A stretch of DNA of 64,000 bases from Lentibacillus sediminis. Lineage in GTDB: Bacteria > Bacillota > Bacilli > Bacillales > Amphibacillaceae. Below the pieces are notes generated by a model. It did not search any database. It saw nothing but the letters and a program-made list of their open reading frames with translations, and was not told where the DNA came from. The DNA lies in the NCBI RefSeq assembly GCF_002763455.1, contig NZ_NIXK01000013.1, positions 1 to 64,000 of the forward strand, read 5' to 3'. Positions 1 to 7,750 of the stretch are shown one piece after another. Both the position numbers and the translations under genes were made by a program. Numbering within the stretch: position 1 is the stretch's first letter; the number at the start of each line of letters is the position of its first letter.

Positions 1-74
1 TACGGACGGGATCGGTGTCCCACGGGCGCGAACGTTCTACCCCGGCTACTTCAAGCATAAAACCCATTAAAAAT

Positions 75-103
75 AGGTCAACCAGAAATGACTGGCTGAC
101 CTT
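75..103. terminator. Hairpin upstream of the M20 fragment
   Basis: GGTCAACCAG (79-88) pairs with CTGGCTGACC (93-102), 9 of 10 positions. The A-rich left flank makes it a better terminator on the minus strand. It sits exactly where the M20 frame is broken, so it may belong to inserted DNA. Confidence 0.4.
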
Positions 104-118
104 ATAATACGAACGGGC

Positions 119-676
119 GTGAACGCGATCGTCCATATGAATGAAATCATCCATCAATTGTTGGGCGAGAATTTTAAATTACAGTACGAAGAAGACAGCA
201 AGCTGGGCGGCCCGACCTTCAGCATAAATGTCATCCAGGGCGGAGCAAACACGAATGTGGTTCCGGATCGATGTTCTGCCAATATTGATATACGCACGGT
301 CCCTTCCCAGGATCATAACCAAATTATCGGACAAATTGAAGGGGTCATCGAAAATGTTAAACAGCAATATCCCGACCTAAAGTCAGAAATTCGTATTCTA
401 AACGACCAATCCTCGATGACGACGTCTGATGATGATCCGTTTGTCAAAACGGTACAAGTCGCAGTGGGGTCAATGGGTGGCAGTACAAAACTTGGCGGAA
501 TCACAGGCTATACCGACAGTTCCCAATTTGTGCAGGCAGACAAGGATTTTCCCGTCGTTGTATTAGGGCCTGGTGTCACCGCACAAGCTCATCAACCCGA
601 TGAACACGTTGATATCGATAAATACTTAGAGTGTATCGAGATTTATAAAGCTATTGCAAAGAACTATTTAGGCTGA
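119..676 (+). pseudogene. C-terminal half of an M20-family amidohydrolase, 5' truncated
   Basis: The 185 residues match the dimerisation domain and C-terminal catalytic lobe of M20 peptidases (ArgE/DapE/acylase type), zinc enzymes that remove acyl or amino-acid groups. The start reads TGVNAIVHM, the usual segment just after the family's HSSxP motif, and the end keeps AQAHQPDEH, which supplies a metal-ligand histidine. Family members have about 370-400 residues, so the N-terminal metal site is missing. The reading frame continues upstream of the GTG at 119 as IIRTG but meets a stop at 89-91, and none of the three forward frames in 1-118 carries the expected N-terminal sequence. I infer a disrupted gene rather than a functional short one. 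A terminator follows the stop. Confidence 0.6.
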
Positions 677-690
677 TTTGATGCTCCTTA

Positions 691-736
691 AAAAAATCCC
701 AATGTCCCATCTATGAGGTGGGAAATTGGGATTTTT
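691..736. terminator. Bidirectional terminator
   Basis: AAAAATCCCAAT pairs with ATTGGGATTTTT and an inner TCCCA/TGGGA extends the stem. It has an A-run before and a T-run after, so it can end the M20 fragment and act on the opposite strand. Confidence 0.8.
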
Positions 737-760
737 AAGATTGACGGACGAGCGCCTGCT

Positions 761-873
761 TAATCGCGCAACCTTCATTGAAAGTCGCGCGGACACCGCC
801 TCAAATCGCGCAAACACAGGGCCGAATCGCGCGCCCACGCCCCAAATCGCGCACTCACACCGCCAAATCGCGC
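761..873. repeat. 21-bp-period intergenic repeat, AAATCGCGC core
   Basis: Cores of the form A-A-[AG]-TCGCGC start near 761, 782, 803, 824, 844 and 865, giving spacings of 21, 21, 21, 20 and 21 bp. The DNA between cores is not conserved. The tract lies between convergent gene ends, just after a terminator. Short open frames across it are artefacts of the period being a multiple of three. Confidence 0.8.
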
Positions 874-876
874 GGC

Positions 877-1608
877 TCATTCGTCAAACCGATCACTCAT
901 CATCTTATTCAACACATGATTAATTCCTACCGTTTTCTCCACTTTCAACACAAAGGCGATCCCAACTCCTGGCTTGTTAAGGGAGGCACCCTCTTCAATT
1001 GCTCTCAGAACCGTTTCCGTTTTGTCGCGGGTAATCAGGGTAAGCACAAGCTCTTTTTCTGGCTCGATCTGGATGTTGAACAGCTTTGCCTGCTCATGAA
1101 TGCCGGTGCCCCGGCCGTGCAGGATGGTCCCGCCCTCTGCTCCTGCATCCTTGGAAGCATCCACAACCTTTTCCGAATCTCCTTTATTGACAATGGTAAC
1201 GATCAGATCATACAACGGTTTTTTTTCTTCCATAATGTCATACCCACCCTCATTGCCTGTTTCCTCAATTTCCGCTTCCACATCAAGCATATGCGCAATA
1301 CCTGAGAACTGTTTGAGGTCGACCACAAACCCGATTCCCTGCCGTGGTTTTTCCAGTTTCACCGCGTAAATAATTTCATTCATGACATCCGGGAAAATAT
1401 CCTCCGGGACCATCGTCAGGATAACTTCTCTTTCCCGTTCCACCGGGATGCCCAGAAAGCTGTGTTTGTCATTTACGCGAAAACCTTTGCCGTACAGGGT
1501 AGTTCCGCCCTGAGCGCCTGCCCTTTTGGAGGCCTGGATGACCTTTTTGGCTTTTTCTTTTCTAACGATCGTGATGAGCAGTTTTTGCCCGCTCTTTACT
1601 TTTGCCAT
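877..1608 (-). CDS. Double P-II-like regulatory domain protein of the DUF1538 operon
   Basis: The 243 residues hold two related halves. Residues about 5-110 and 133-235 each have a beta strand (LLITIVRKEKA / DLIVTIVNKGDS), a glycine turn (GAQGGTTLYGKG / GAEGGTILHGRG) and a final GIGF or GIAF strand. This is the GlnB/CutA-like ferredoxin fold with no recognisable T-loop uridylylation site. P-II proteins sense small molecules and control partner transporters by direct contact. Being third in an operon with two DUF1538 membrane proteins suggests it gates them. The ATG at 1606-1608 has a strong AAAGGAGAAGG site, although it overlaps the previous gene by 47 bp. The effector is unknown. Confidence 0.75.
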   Translation of the reverse strand: MAKVKSGQKLLITIVRKEKAKKVIQASKRAGAQGGTTLYGKGFRVNDKHSFLGIPVEREREVILTMVPEDIFPDVMNEIIYAVKLEKPRQGIGFVVDLKQFSGIAHMLDVEAEIEETGNEGGYDIMEEKKPLYDLIVTIVNKGDSEKVVDASKDAGAEGGTILHGRGTGIHEQAKLFNIQIEPEKELVLTLITRDKTETVLRAIEEGASLNKPGVGIAFVLKVEKTVGINHVLNKMMSDRFDE

Positions 1609-2332
1609 CTTGAGCCTTCTCCTTTCGCTGAAACAGAATTCCCAGGGTTAAGACGGACAGGATAGGAGCAAGTGCCACAAGCGCAACCATGCCAAACCCG
1701 TCTAAGAGCGGATCCCTGCCCTCTGTAACCGAAGCGATCCCGACGAACATCGCCAGAATAAAGGTGGCTGTCATCGGTCCTGTCGCCACCCCGCCTGAAT
1801 CGAAAGCGATCGATGTGAACGTCTTTGATGAAAACCTTACTAATATTAATGCTATTATATAGCCTGGAAGGACGAAATACCATAGGGAAATTCCCAATAG
1901 TATACGAATCATGGCCAAAACAATTGCCAGTCCGACTCCAATCGATAGCGTGTACAAGAGAACCTTCTCTGGAATATAGCCCCCGGAAGCCTTATCCACC
2001 TGGTGAATCAATACGCTCACCGCAGGCTCGGCATAAATCGCAAAAAAACCCAGGAAAAAGCCAATCGGCAGCAGGAGCCATTTATGATCCATGGCTCCCA
2101 GTCTTTCACCCATCAGTTCGCCAACAGGAAGGAAACCGATATGCACGCCCTGCAGGAAAAAGGACAAACCGAAAAATGTCAGCAGAAATCCAACACCAAT
2201 ATCTAGCAGCTTTCTTTTCGGCAATCTTAAAAAGAAGATCTGAAACACGAAAAAGAGAAGCAATAGAGGCAATAATGCGATGGCGACTTCCTCCATAGTG
2301 GCGCCAAACCCTTCAAATATATGCAAATTCAT
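1562..2332 (-). CDS. DUF1538 membrane protein (second of pair)
   Basis: This 256-residue protein has about six to seven hydrophobic segments. It shares with its upstream neighbour the motifs LPVGELMGE, AEPAVSVL, FDSGGVATGPMT and GMVALVALAPILSVL. These are typical of DUF1538, a membrane family of unproven transport function, often found as a tandem fusion in proteobacteria. Here the two halves are separate genes. The ATG overlaps the upstream stop as ATGA (2329-2332), indicating translational coupling. The C-terminus is basic and cytoplasmic in character. Confidence 0.8.
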   Translation of the reverse strand: MNLHIFEGFGATMEEVAIALLPLLLLFFVFQIFFLRLPKRKLLDIGVGFLLTFFGLSFFLQGVHIGFLPVGELMGERLGAMDHKWLLLPIGFFLGFFAIYAEPAVSVLIHQVDKASGGYIPEKVLLYTLSIGVGLAIVLAMIRILLGISLWYFVLPGYIIALILVRFSSKTFTSIAFDSGGVATGPMTATFILAMFVGIASVTEGRDPLLDGFGMVALVALAPILSVLTLGILFQRKEKAQDGKSKERAKTAHHDR

Positions 2333-3021
2333 GCGTAAATCACTCCTAAAATCAGCACGGATAGCACCGGTCCAATGGAAGCCAGCGCCACCAGTCCAAA
2401 GCCATCCGTTGAAGCGGTTTTGCCTCGTATCACGGAAGCAACTCCGACCCCTAAGGCGAGGACAAACGGCACCGTCAGCGGTCCGGTCGTCACTCCGCCG
2501 GAATCAAAGGAAATCGGCACGAAGACAGGGGGTGTAAATGCAGCTATCGTGAAGATTAAGCCATAGCCAATCGCCAGAATAACGACGATGCTGATATTGA
2601 ATACAATTCGCAGCATGGCAAGCGCCACGAAAATCCCCACCCCTAGGGCTACTGCGAGAATCAGCACGCTTTGCGGGATCTCCCCGCCGGACACGGTATC
2701 AACCTGACTGGCAAGCACCCGTACATCCGGTTCTGCAATCGTAACAACAACACCAAGCAAAAAGCCGAACAGGACGATCATCCAAACTTTTTTCGACTTG
2801 GATAAAGCGGAGCCGATCAATTCGCCGACCGGCAATAGTCCGACATTGACCCCGAGGAGAAACAGGACCAGACCGAAACCGACCATCACCACGCCAATCA
2901 TAAACTGGATAAATGTCTCCGCCGGCAATCCAATCAGCGTAAACTGCAGGATGGTAATCACAATCGTGATGGGGATAATAGAATAAATAACTTCGAGTAT
3001 CGTATCTTTAATGTTGTCCAT
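2329..3021 (-). CDS. DUF1538 membrane protein (first of pair)
   Basis: This is a polytopic protein of 230 residues. It has the DUF1538 signatures LPVGELIGSA, AEPDVRVLASQV, FDSGGVTTGPLTVPF and GFGLVALASIGPVLSVL, in the same order as the next gene, so the two are paralogues. I start it at the ATG at 3019-3021, preceded by AGAAGGTGTG. An in-frame extension to 3069 has no good ribosome site. It heads a three-gene operon ending in a double P-II-like protein. The likely role is a transport or channel complex under P-II control, inferred from gene order only. Confidence 0.8.
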   Translation of the reverse strand: MDNIKDTILEVIYSIIPITIVITILQFTLIGLPAETFIQFMIGVVMVGFGLVLFLLGVNVGLLPVGELIGSALSKSKKVWMIVLFGFLLGVVVTIAEPDVRVLASQVDTVSGGEIPQSVLILAVALGVGIFVALAMLRIVFNISIVVILAIGYGLIFTIAAFTPPVFVPISFDSGGVTTGPLTVPFVLALGVGVASVIRGKTASTDGFGLVALASIGPVLSVLILGVIYA

Positions 3022-3611
3022 TACAACACACCTTCTAGTAATATTTCGTGATGAAACTTGGTTTGCCACAATAAACCTTGTCGTGACAATCCTTTGTTGT
3101 GCTTACGCAGAATAAGAAAGTATGGATCAGTTTCCTATCGGCTTAGAAATCTTGCCTTATCGCCAAACTTCCCTTTGCTCATACCTGTACTGTTAAAATG
3201 GGTTGTTGCGGGAAAAGCTGGCTCGTACCAGGTTTTTCGGCCTAAGGATTTGGTATAAAAAGATGGACGAGATGCCAAAAAGGGAATTTAGCTGTCATGC
3301 AGTAAAATGGTTTTTTTGCAGGAACCTCCAAGTATCAGCGATTCTCTGAAATTTATATGGATAATCAATAAGGGAAACAGAGGGCATTGCGGTCATTTAT
3401 GTTTTTAATTATATCATTTATCCGAATAATTTGCCCGCAGAACGTCGCCAGTCTGGAAAAATTTATGAAGCAGGACGGGGCCTTTCAGCCATGAGCTTTT
3501 CGCTGCTTTTCCTGGCAAGTCGTCGGAAAAGAACTAAATCGGCAAATGACGTATAATAAAAAGAGACATGAAATGAAAAGTAATCAGGTACGATGCAACG
3601 GGGGTAAAAAA
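3022..3611. other. 590-bp divergent intergenic region
   Basis: It lies between the DUF1538 operon (leftward) and the flavin reductase (rightward). A TATAAT at 3552-3557 is a plausible -10 for the latter, but I see no good -35. Short open frames here lack ribosome sites and composition typical of genes. Otherwise I see nothing. Confidence 0.5.
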
Positions 3612-4163
3612 ATGAAAGTGATAGGACTATCCGGATCTATTGTCGGCACCAAAACCCGGGTCACAGTAGAAAAGGTTTTAGATAATATAACAGACCTCAA
3701 CAAAGAAATTGAGGTAGAACTCTTGGATATGAAGGATTACCAGCTGGAATTCTGCGACGGCCGCTTTTACAAAGATTACACCGGGGATACCCGGACGGTC
3801 ATTGAAAAAATCACCGAAGCAGATGCGTTGATCATCGGCACACCGGTTTTTCAGGCATCCATTCCCGGCGCATTAAAGAATCTTTTTGACCTTTTGCCGG
3901 TGGATGCAATCATGAATAAAACCATTGGAATCGTCTCTACTGCAGGCTCTTCCCATCATCATCTCGTCGTTGAGCATCAGCTGAAACCAATACTTTCTTA
4001 CCTAAAAGGCATGGTGCTGCCGCAATACGTGTTTGTTGAAGAAAGGTTTTTTAACGAGAAAAAAGAAATCATTGATGGTGAGATTCTTTTCCGGCTGAGA
4101 AAGCTAGCCGAAGATGTGATTGATATCAGCAAACGCATGGGAAAAGTCACCAGCTCGGGTTAG
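3612..4163 (+). CDS. NAD(P)H-dependent FMN reductase, SsuE-like
   Basis: The 183-residue protein has a flavodoxin-like fold. The opening MKVIGLSGSIVGTKT is the phosphate-binding loop for FMN, ALIIGTPVFQASIPGALKN is the second flavin loop, and FDLLP matches SsuE-type reductases. These enzymes reduce free FMN with NADPH for a partner monooxygenase. No sulfonate monooxygenase is adjacent, so the partner is unknown. The ATG at 3612 follows GGGGGT at good spacing; an upstream in-frame extension is rejected. The stop codon lies inside a 14-bp tandem duplication at the edge of a dispersed repeat. Confidence 0.75.
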   Translation: MKVIGLSGSIVGTKTRVTVEKVLDNITDLNKEIEVELLDMKDYQLEFCDGRFYKDYTGDTRTVIEKITEADALIIGTPVFQASIPGALKNLFDLLPVDAIMNKTIGIVSTAGSSHHHLVVEHQLKPILSYLKGMVLPQYVFVEERFFNEKKEIIDGEILFRLRKLAEDVIDISKRMGKVTSSG

Positions 4164-4206
4164 TGCCTGTGGGTTAGTGCCTGTCACTTCCCGAATTTTG
4201 TCGAAT
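4157..4206 (+). repeat. Dispersed 30-bp repeat copy 1 with a 14-bp tandem duplication
   Basis: A 14-bp unit (4157-4170) containing the flavin reductase stop codon is repeated at 4171-4184. It leads into a 30-bp sequence (4177-4206, beginning GTGCCTGTCACTTCC and ending TTGTCGAAT) that recurs exactly at 28168-28197. Both copies directly follow a gene end on the plus strand. Confidence 0.85.
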
Positions 4207-4253
4207 TTTTGTGCTTGACTATACATCATCCAGCTAACCTACAGGAGGAAAAC

Positions 4254-5123
4254 ATGAAATTTATTGCCAGTGACTTAGATGGAACATTGTTAAATGAAAA
4301 CGGGAAAATCAGCCCAGAGAATGCCCAGGCGATCATGCGGGCCCAAGAGCACGGCATCACGTTTATGGCCGTGACAGGAAGAACCTGGCAATCTGCAAAT
4401 CTGCCGCTTCAGGAAGCGGGAATCACCTGTCCGATCATCAGTTTGAATGGAGCGATTTCCTCAAACGAAGATGGACAGATGATCCGTGAAGTGCCAATGG
4501 ACACAGCTGTCTGCAAAAAAGTCCTTGAAGGCTGCCGCAAGAGTGACATGCATACCGTGTTTTTTACCAGCAAAGGCGTGTATGCCGACAGCCGGGAGCA
4601 ATTTATGAAAGTAATCATGGACATCATTGCCACTGCTAACCCGAAAGCGACAGACGAACAAATTTATGAAGGCGCTAAGCAGTATCTGGAAATTGAGAAG
4701 ATGCAGTTTATCGGCGCTGCAGAGGAACTGTTTCACGCGGAAGACCTGCTGATCTATAAGATGCTCGGCTTTTCCCTGAAAGAAGAAAATCGGCTTAAGG
4801 TGTACAAGCAATTGGAAGATGTGAGGGATATGGTGATCACCTCGTCCGGGGAGATTAACCTGGAATTCAACCATCCCGATGCGCAAAAAGGAACAGCTGT
4901 TGAGCTTTTCGCAAAACGTCTTGGAGTCGGAATGGAAGATGTCATGGCAATGGGTGATAACTTCAATGATGTCAGCATGCTGCAAAAGGCTGGCCGCGCG
5001 GTTGCGATGGGGAACGCGATGGAGGAAGTCAAGCAGCTTTGCAGTCACACGACAAATACAAACAACGAAAATGGTGTGGCGGCAGCGATTGAGGAAATGT
5101 TGAAGGAAGCAGAAGTGATTTAA
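4254..5123 (+). CDS. Cof-type HAD-superfamily phosphatase
   Basis: The 289-residue protein opens with SDLDGTLLNE, HAD motif I with nucleophile Asp7 and acid/base Asp9. TGRTW is motif II. GDNFNDVSMLQKAG near residue 230 is motif IV and binds magnesium. The long middle section is the type IIB cap of the Cof/YkrA/YitU group, which dephosphorylates sugar phosphates and flavin or pyridoxal phosphates in the cytoplasm. The substrate cannot be told from sequence. I start at the ATG after AGGAGG; the upstream extension lies in repeat-flanking DNA. Confidence 0.88.
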   Translation: MKFIASDLDGTLLNENGKISPENAQAIMRAQEHGITFMAVTGRTWQSANLPLQEAGITCPIISLNGAISSNEDGQMIREVPMDTAVCKKVLEGCRKSDMHTVFFTSKGVYADSREQFMKVIMDIIATANPKATDEQIYEGAKQYLEIEKMQFIGAAEELFHAEDLLIYKMLGFSLKEENRLKVYKQLEDVRDMVITSSGEINLEFNHPDAQKGTAVELFAKRLGVGMEDVMAMGDNFNDVSMLQKAGRAVAMGNAMEEVKQLCSHTTNTNNENGVAAAIEEMLKEAEVI

Positions 5124-5149
5124 GTTTACGCCAAAAGGAGGGGACAGCG

Positions 5150-5662
5150 TTGAACAAGCCAGTAGAACGAATTTATCTTGGGCGTTTAGCAGTGGAAAAC
5201 TGGTCGCTCTACCTTGCTGTCACAGAAGCCGGGCTTTGCTTTGTCGGTTCCGAGGACAAGGAAAGAGAAGAGGTAGAAGCATGGTGTACCGCCAAGCGAC
5301 CTGGGTCTGAGCTGATTGAAGACGAGGGAAAAGTGGCTCCCTATGCCTTAATGCTGGGTGAATTTTTAACCGGTGAGCGCCGCAGTTTCGAGCTGCCTGT
5401 CGATCTGCGCGGCACGGAATTTCAGGAAGCTGTTTGGGAGGCACTCATGCGTATTCCTTACGGAGACACGGTTACTTACGGAGACATCGCCGAAAAAATC
5501 GGCAGACCACGTGCGGTCCGAGCGGTAGGTGCAGCAATCGGGGCTAACCCTGTTATGCTTGTCGTTCCCTGCCATCGCGTCGTCGGCAAAAGCGGGAAGC
5601 TGACAGGGTTTCGCGGCGGCCTGACCATGAAAGAAAAACTTCTGGAGCTGGAAAGCAGCTGA
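5150..5662 (+). CDS. ogt: Methylated-DNA-protein-cysteine methyltransferase
   Basis: This 170-residue repair protein transfers the methyl group from O6-methylguanine to its own cysteine. The active-site PCHRV has Cys141 as acceptor. RAVGAAIGANP is the DNA-binding helix with the arginine finger, and GLTMKEKLLELE closes the fold. It starts at TTG, 5150-5152, with AAAGGAGGGG upstream. It overlaps the next DNA-repair gene by one base (TGATG), so the two are co-translated. A second, cysteine-less member of the family lies at 16239. Confidence 0.93.
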   Translation: MNKPVERIYLGRLAVENWSLYLAVTEAGLCFVGSEDKEREEVEAWCTAKRPGSELIEDEGKVAPYALMLGEFLTGERRSFELPVDLRGTEFQEAVWEALMRIPYGDTVTYGDIAEKIGRPRAVRAVGAAIGANPVMLVVPCHRVVGKSGKLTGFRGGLTMKEKLLELESS

Positions 5663-6303
5663 TGGAACGGGGCTATCGCGTCATTTATGATAAGTTGCTT
5701 GATTACTACGGACCGCAGTATTGGTGGCCTGCCGATACGCCGTTTGAGATGATGACCGGCTCTATTCTTGTGCAAAATACCAACTGGCGCAATGCTGCTA
5801 AAGCACTGAATAACCTGCGTACCTACTTGGATCCTGAATTGATTGCTCGAATGCCTGTGGAGGAGCTTGCTGGACATATTCGCTCCAGCGGCTTTTTCAA
5901 TATAAAGGCAAAACGCATTAAGGCATTTATGGAGTGGTTTGGCAGCTATGATTATTCCGTCCGGGAAGCCAGCAAAGCGGGAAAAGATCAGCTTCGCGAG
6001 GAACTCCTGGCAATTAACGGCATCGGCCGGGAAACCGCGGATGTCATTCTTCTGTATGCGCTGGACAAGCCAGTGTTTGTTGTAGATGCCTATGCACGGC
6101 GGATTTTTTACCGCGTCGGCTTTAATATGCCGAAAAGCTATGATGCCTTCCGCAAAAAGGTGGAGGAGGCCGTCCCAGGCGATCTCCAACTTCACAACGA
6201 ATTCCACGCCCTGATTGACGAGCATGCAAAAGCGCACTGCAAGGCAACCCCGATATGTGAGGGCTGCCCGCTGTTTAATTTTTGTGACCGGCGGCTGGAT
6301 TAA
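5662..6303 (+). CDS. HhH-GPD DNA glycosylase, endonuclease III-like
   Basis: The 213-residue base-excision repair protein has a helix-hairpin-helix INGIGRETAD (residues 118-127), the catalytic Asp142 in VDAYARR, and an iron-sulfur loop with Cys193, 199, 202 and 208. The lysine of bifunctional endonuclease III (GVGRKTA) is Glu124 here, so lyase activity is doubtful. A monofunctional glycosylase for alkylated or damaged bases, as in MagIII-type enzymes, is more likely. Co-translation with ogt supports a role in alkylation repair. That substrate is an inference. Confidence 0.82.
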   Translation: MERGYRVIYDKLLDYYGPQYWWPADTPFEMMTGSILVQNTNWRNAAKALNNLRTYLDPELIARMPVEELAGHIRSSGFFNIKAKRIKAFMEWFGSYDYSVREASKAGKDQLREELLAINGIGRETADVILLYALDKPVFVVDAYARRIFYRVGFNMPKSYDAFRKKVEEAVPGDLQLHNEFHALIDEHAKAHCKATPICEGCPLFNFCDRRLD

Positions 6304-6328
6304 AGGGTGTCTTTTGCAGGTGAAAAAG

Positions 6329-6337
6329 TGATATAAT
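6329..6337 (+). promoter_or_regulatory. Extended -10 promoter element for the PH-domain gene
   Basis: TGATATAAT is a perfect extended -10 44 bp before the start codon. No strong -35 is present at the expected distance, as is usual for extended -10 promoters. Confidence 0.6.
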
Positions 6338-6380
6338 AATTCTGAATTAAAAAATCAGATAAAGAGAGGGAGATGTAACT

Positions 6381-6995
6381 ATGTTTAAAAAAATCGCCTC
6401 CGATGCGCTCGGGCTGTCCGATATCGGGAGAATCATCGAACCGCATGATTATGACAAAACAGATGCGGATGATTACGTCAGAGATGAAGACAACGAAAAA
6501 ATTTACTTCTTGATCAAAACGAAAGCCGATGAATATTGCTTTACCAATCTGGCGCTGATTCACGTGGACGGGGAGAAAGCCAGCTCATCCAAGCAGACCC
6601 TGAAGCGCTATCCGTATTCCCAGCACAAACTTTCCAATGTCGTGCTGGAGACAGCAGGGCGGATTGACCTGGATATCGAAATCGCCTTCCAGCTCGGCAA
6701 CCAGGTATTCCACATTGATGTACATAAAGATGAGATTGAGAAATTAAAAGATCTCTACAAAGCCCTGCTTTACATCGCTGAAATCACGCATGAAAATGAA
6801 ATTATCCAAGGCATGGCAGGCCAAAGTCTGGATAAAGCAGTGTCCATCCTGCAGAATTCCCGTACCTCCGAACCTCAGCTTGCCGGGCAATACAAGGAGC
6901 TGACTGAGTTCGGCTTTGACTGGCTTAAATCGATCAGAGAACAGTATCATGAAAAAGACTTCGGCGACGTATTTGAGAAGTATATCAATAATTAG
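6381..6995 (+). CDS. Bacterial PH-domain protein, YvbH-like
   Basis: The 204-residue protein matches the YvbH type. An N-terminal bacterial PH domain (about residues 5-125, with YFLIKTKADEYCFTNLALI and ETAGRIDLDIEIAFQ) is followed by a helical oligomerisation extension. There is no signal peptide or membrane segment. PH-like domains of this kind form rings, but the cellular role is not established. A GAGAGGGAGATG ribosome site precedes the ATG. It appears to be a single-gene unit downstream of the repair genes. Confidence 0.75.
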   Translation: MFKKIASDALGLSDIGRIIEPHDYDKTDADDYVRDEDNEKIYFLIKTKADEYCFTNLALIHVDGEKASSSKQTLKRYPYSQHKLSNVVLETAGRIDLDIEIAFQLGNQVFHIDVHKDEIEKLKDLYKALLYIAEITHENEIIQGMAGQSLDKAVSILQNSRTSEPQLAGQYKELTEFGFDWLKSIREQYHEKDFGDVFEKYINN

Positions 6996-7030
6996 TGGTT
7001 GATGAGTGGTGTGGAGGCTGCTAGGTGGAT

Positions 7031-7150
7031 AATCGGGCGAGCGGTACCTAAAATCTAGCGAAACACAATCCCAAATCGAGCGACAGCGCCCACCCAGCGG
7101 CATGTCGCTCGATTTTTGTGAGTTAAGGAAGTAAGTGACAGATCGCTCGA
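7031..7150. repeat. 21-bp-period repeat tract with an inverted unit
   Basis: AATCGGGCGA (7031), AATCTAGCG (7052) and AATCGAGCGA (7074) are spaced 21 and 22 bp. The third unit is followed by its inverted copy: AAATCGAGCGACA (7073-7085) pairs perfectly with TGTCGCTCGATTT (7103-7115). Another inverted core, ATCGCTCGAT, lies at 7142-7151. It belongs to the same class as the tracts at 761 and 38902. Confidence 0.75.
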
Positions 7151-7159
7151 TCAAGTTTA

Positions 7160-7200
7160 AAAACCCCGCCTTTCGTGTATGGAAAGGAAACGGGGTTTTT
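7160..7200. terminator. Strong rho-independent terminator
   Basis: AAAACCCCG-CCTTTC pairs with GGAAAGG-CGGGGTTTTT, followed by a T-run. It would end transcription from the PH-domain gene before the XRE gene. Confidence 0.85.
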
Positions 7201-7374
7201 CTGGATATATCGGTGGGCTGCTGGAAATATATTAGCCTGAAGTTTTGAAAAATCAAAATTTACTTATATCCGGTTTTTCGGGCAATAGACTATCAATATC
7301 TCGCCCCTTATGATAAAATTACAATAAATAAAATAGTAAAAAAACATAGAAGATAGAAAATCGGGGGTAGACAT

Positions 7375-7728
7375 ATGTCCAATATTGGAACTAGAATAAA
7401 AGAACTGCGGCAGGAGCGGGGGCTTTCCCATGATGAACTGGCTGCAGAAATTAAATTTGCCAAAAGCATTATATGGGGCTACGAAATGAACAAGAAGGAG
7501 CCGGGCCCCAACCATCTAAAGCGAATCGCTGATTATTTCAATGTCTCGCTGGAATACTTGCAAGGCAGGGACAGCAAGCAAGCTGTGCTCAATTTGCAGA
7601 ATAAAAGAGATGTTGGGCAATTCAAACTGCTTGTAGACAACGTGGAAGTCAAAGAGGATGAATTATTGGAAGCTGTGACGTACATTAAAACGCGGCGTAT
7701 GTTGCAGGAAGACAAACGGAATGCATGA
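7375..7728 (+). CDS. XRE-family transcriptional regulator
   Basis: This is a 117-residue protein. Residues about 5-60 form a Cro/C1-type helix-turn-helix (IGTRIKELRQERGLSHDELA ... IADYFNVSLEYLQGR). A C-terminal helical tail follows, probably for dimerisation, similar in plan to SinR/Xre-type repressors. An AT-rich promoter region with GATAAAAT precedes it. The next gene begins 22 bp downstream and is likely co-transcribed. The target is unknown; its own operon is a reasonable guess. Confidence 0.85.
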   Translation: MSNIGTRIKELRQERGLSHDELAAEIKFAKSIIWGYEMNKKEPGPNHLKRIADYFNVSLEYLQGRDSKQAVLNLQNKRDVGQFKLLVDNVEVKEDELLEAVTYIKTRRMLQEDKRNA

Positions 7729-7750
7729 CGGATGATTGGAGGAGTGGAAT

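Noticed and set aside
778-1305. Plus-strand frame of 175 codons opposite the P-II-like gene
   Set aside because: Its N-terminal part translates the AAATCGCGC tract and the rest is antisense to a clear gene.
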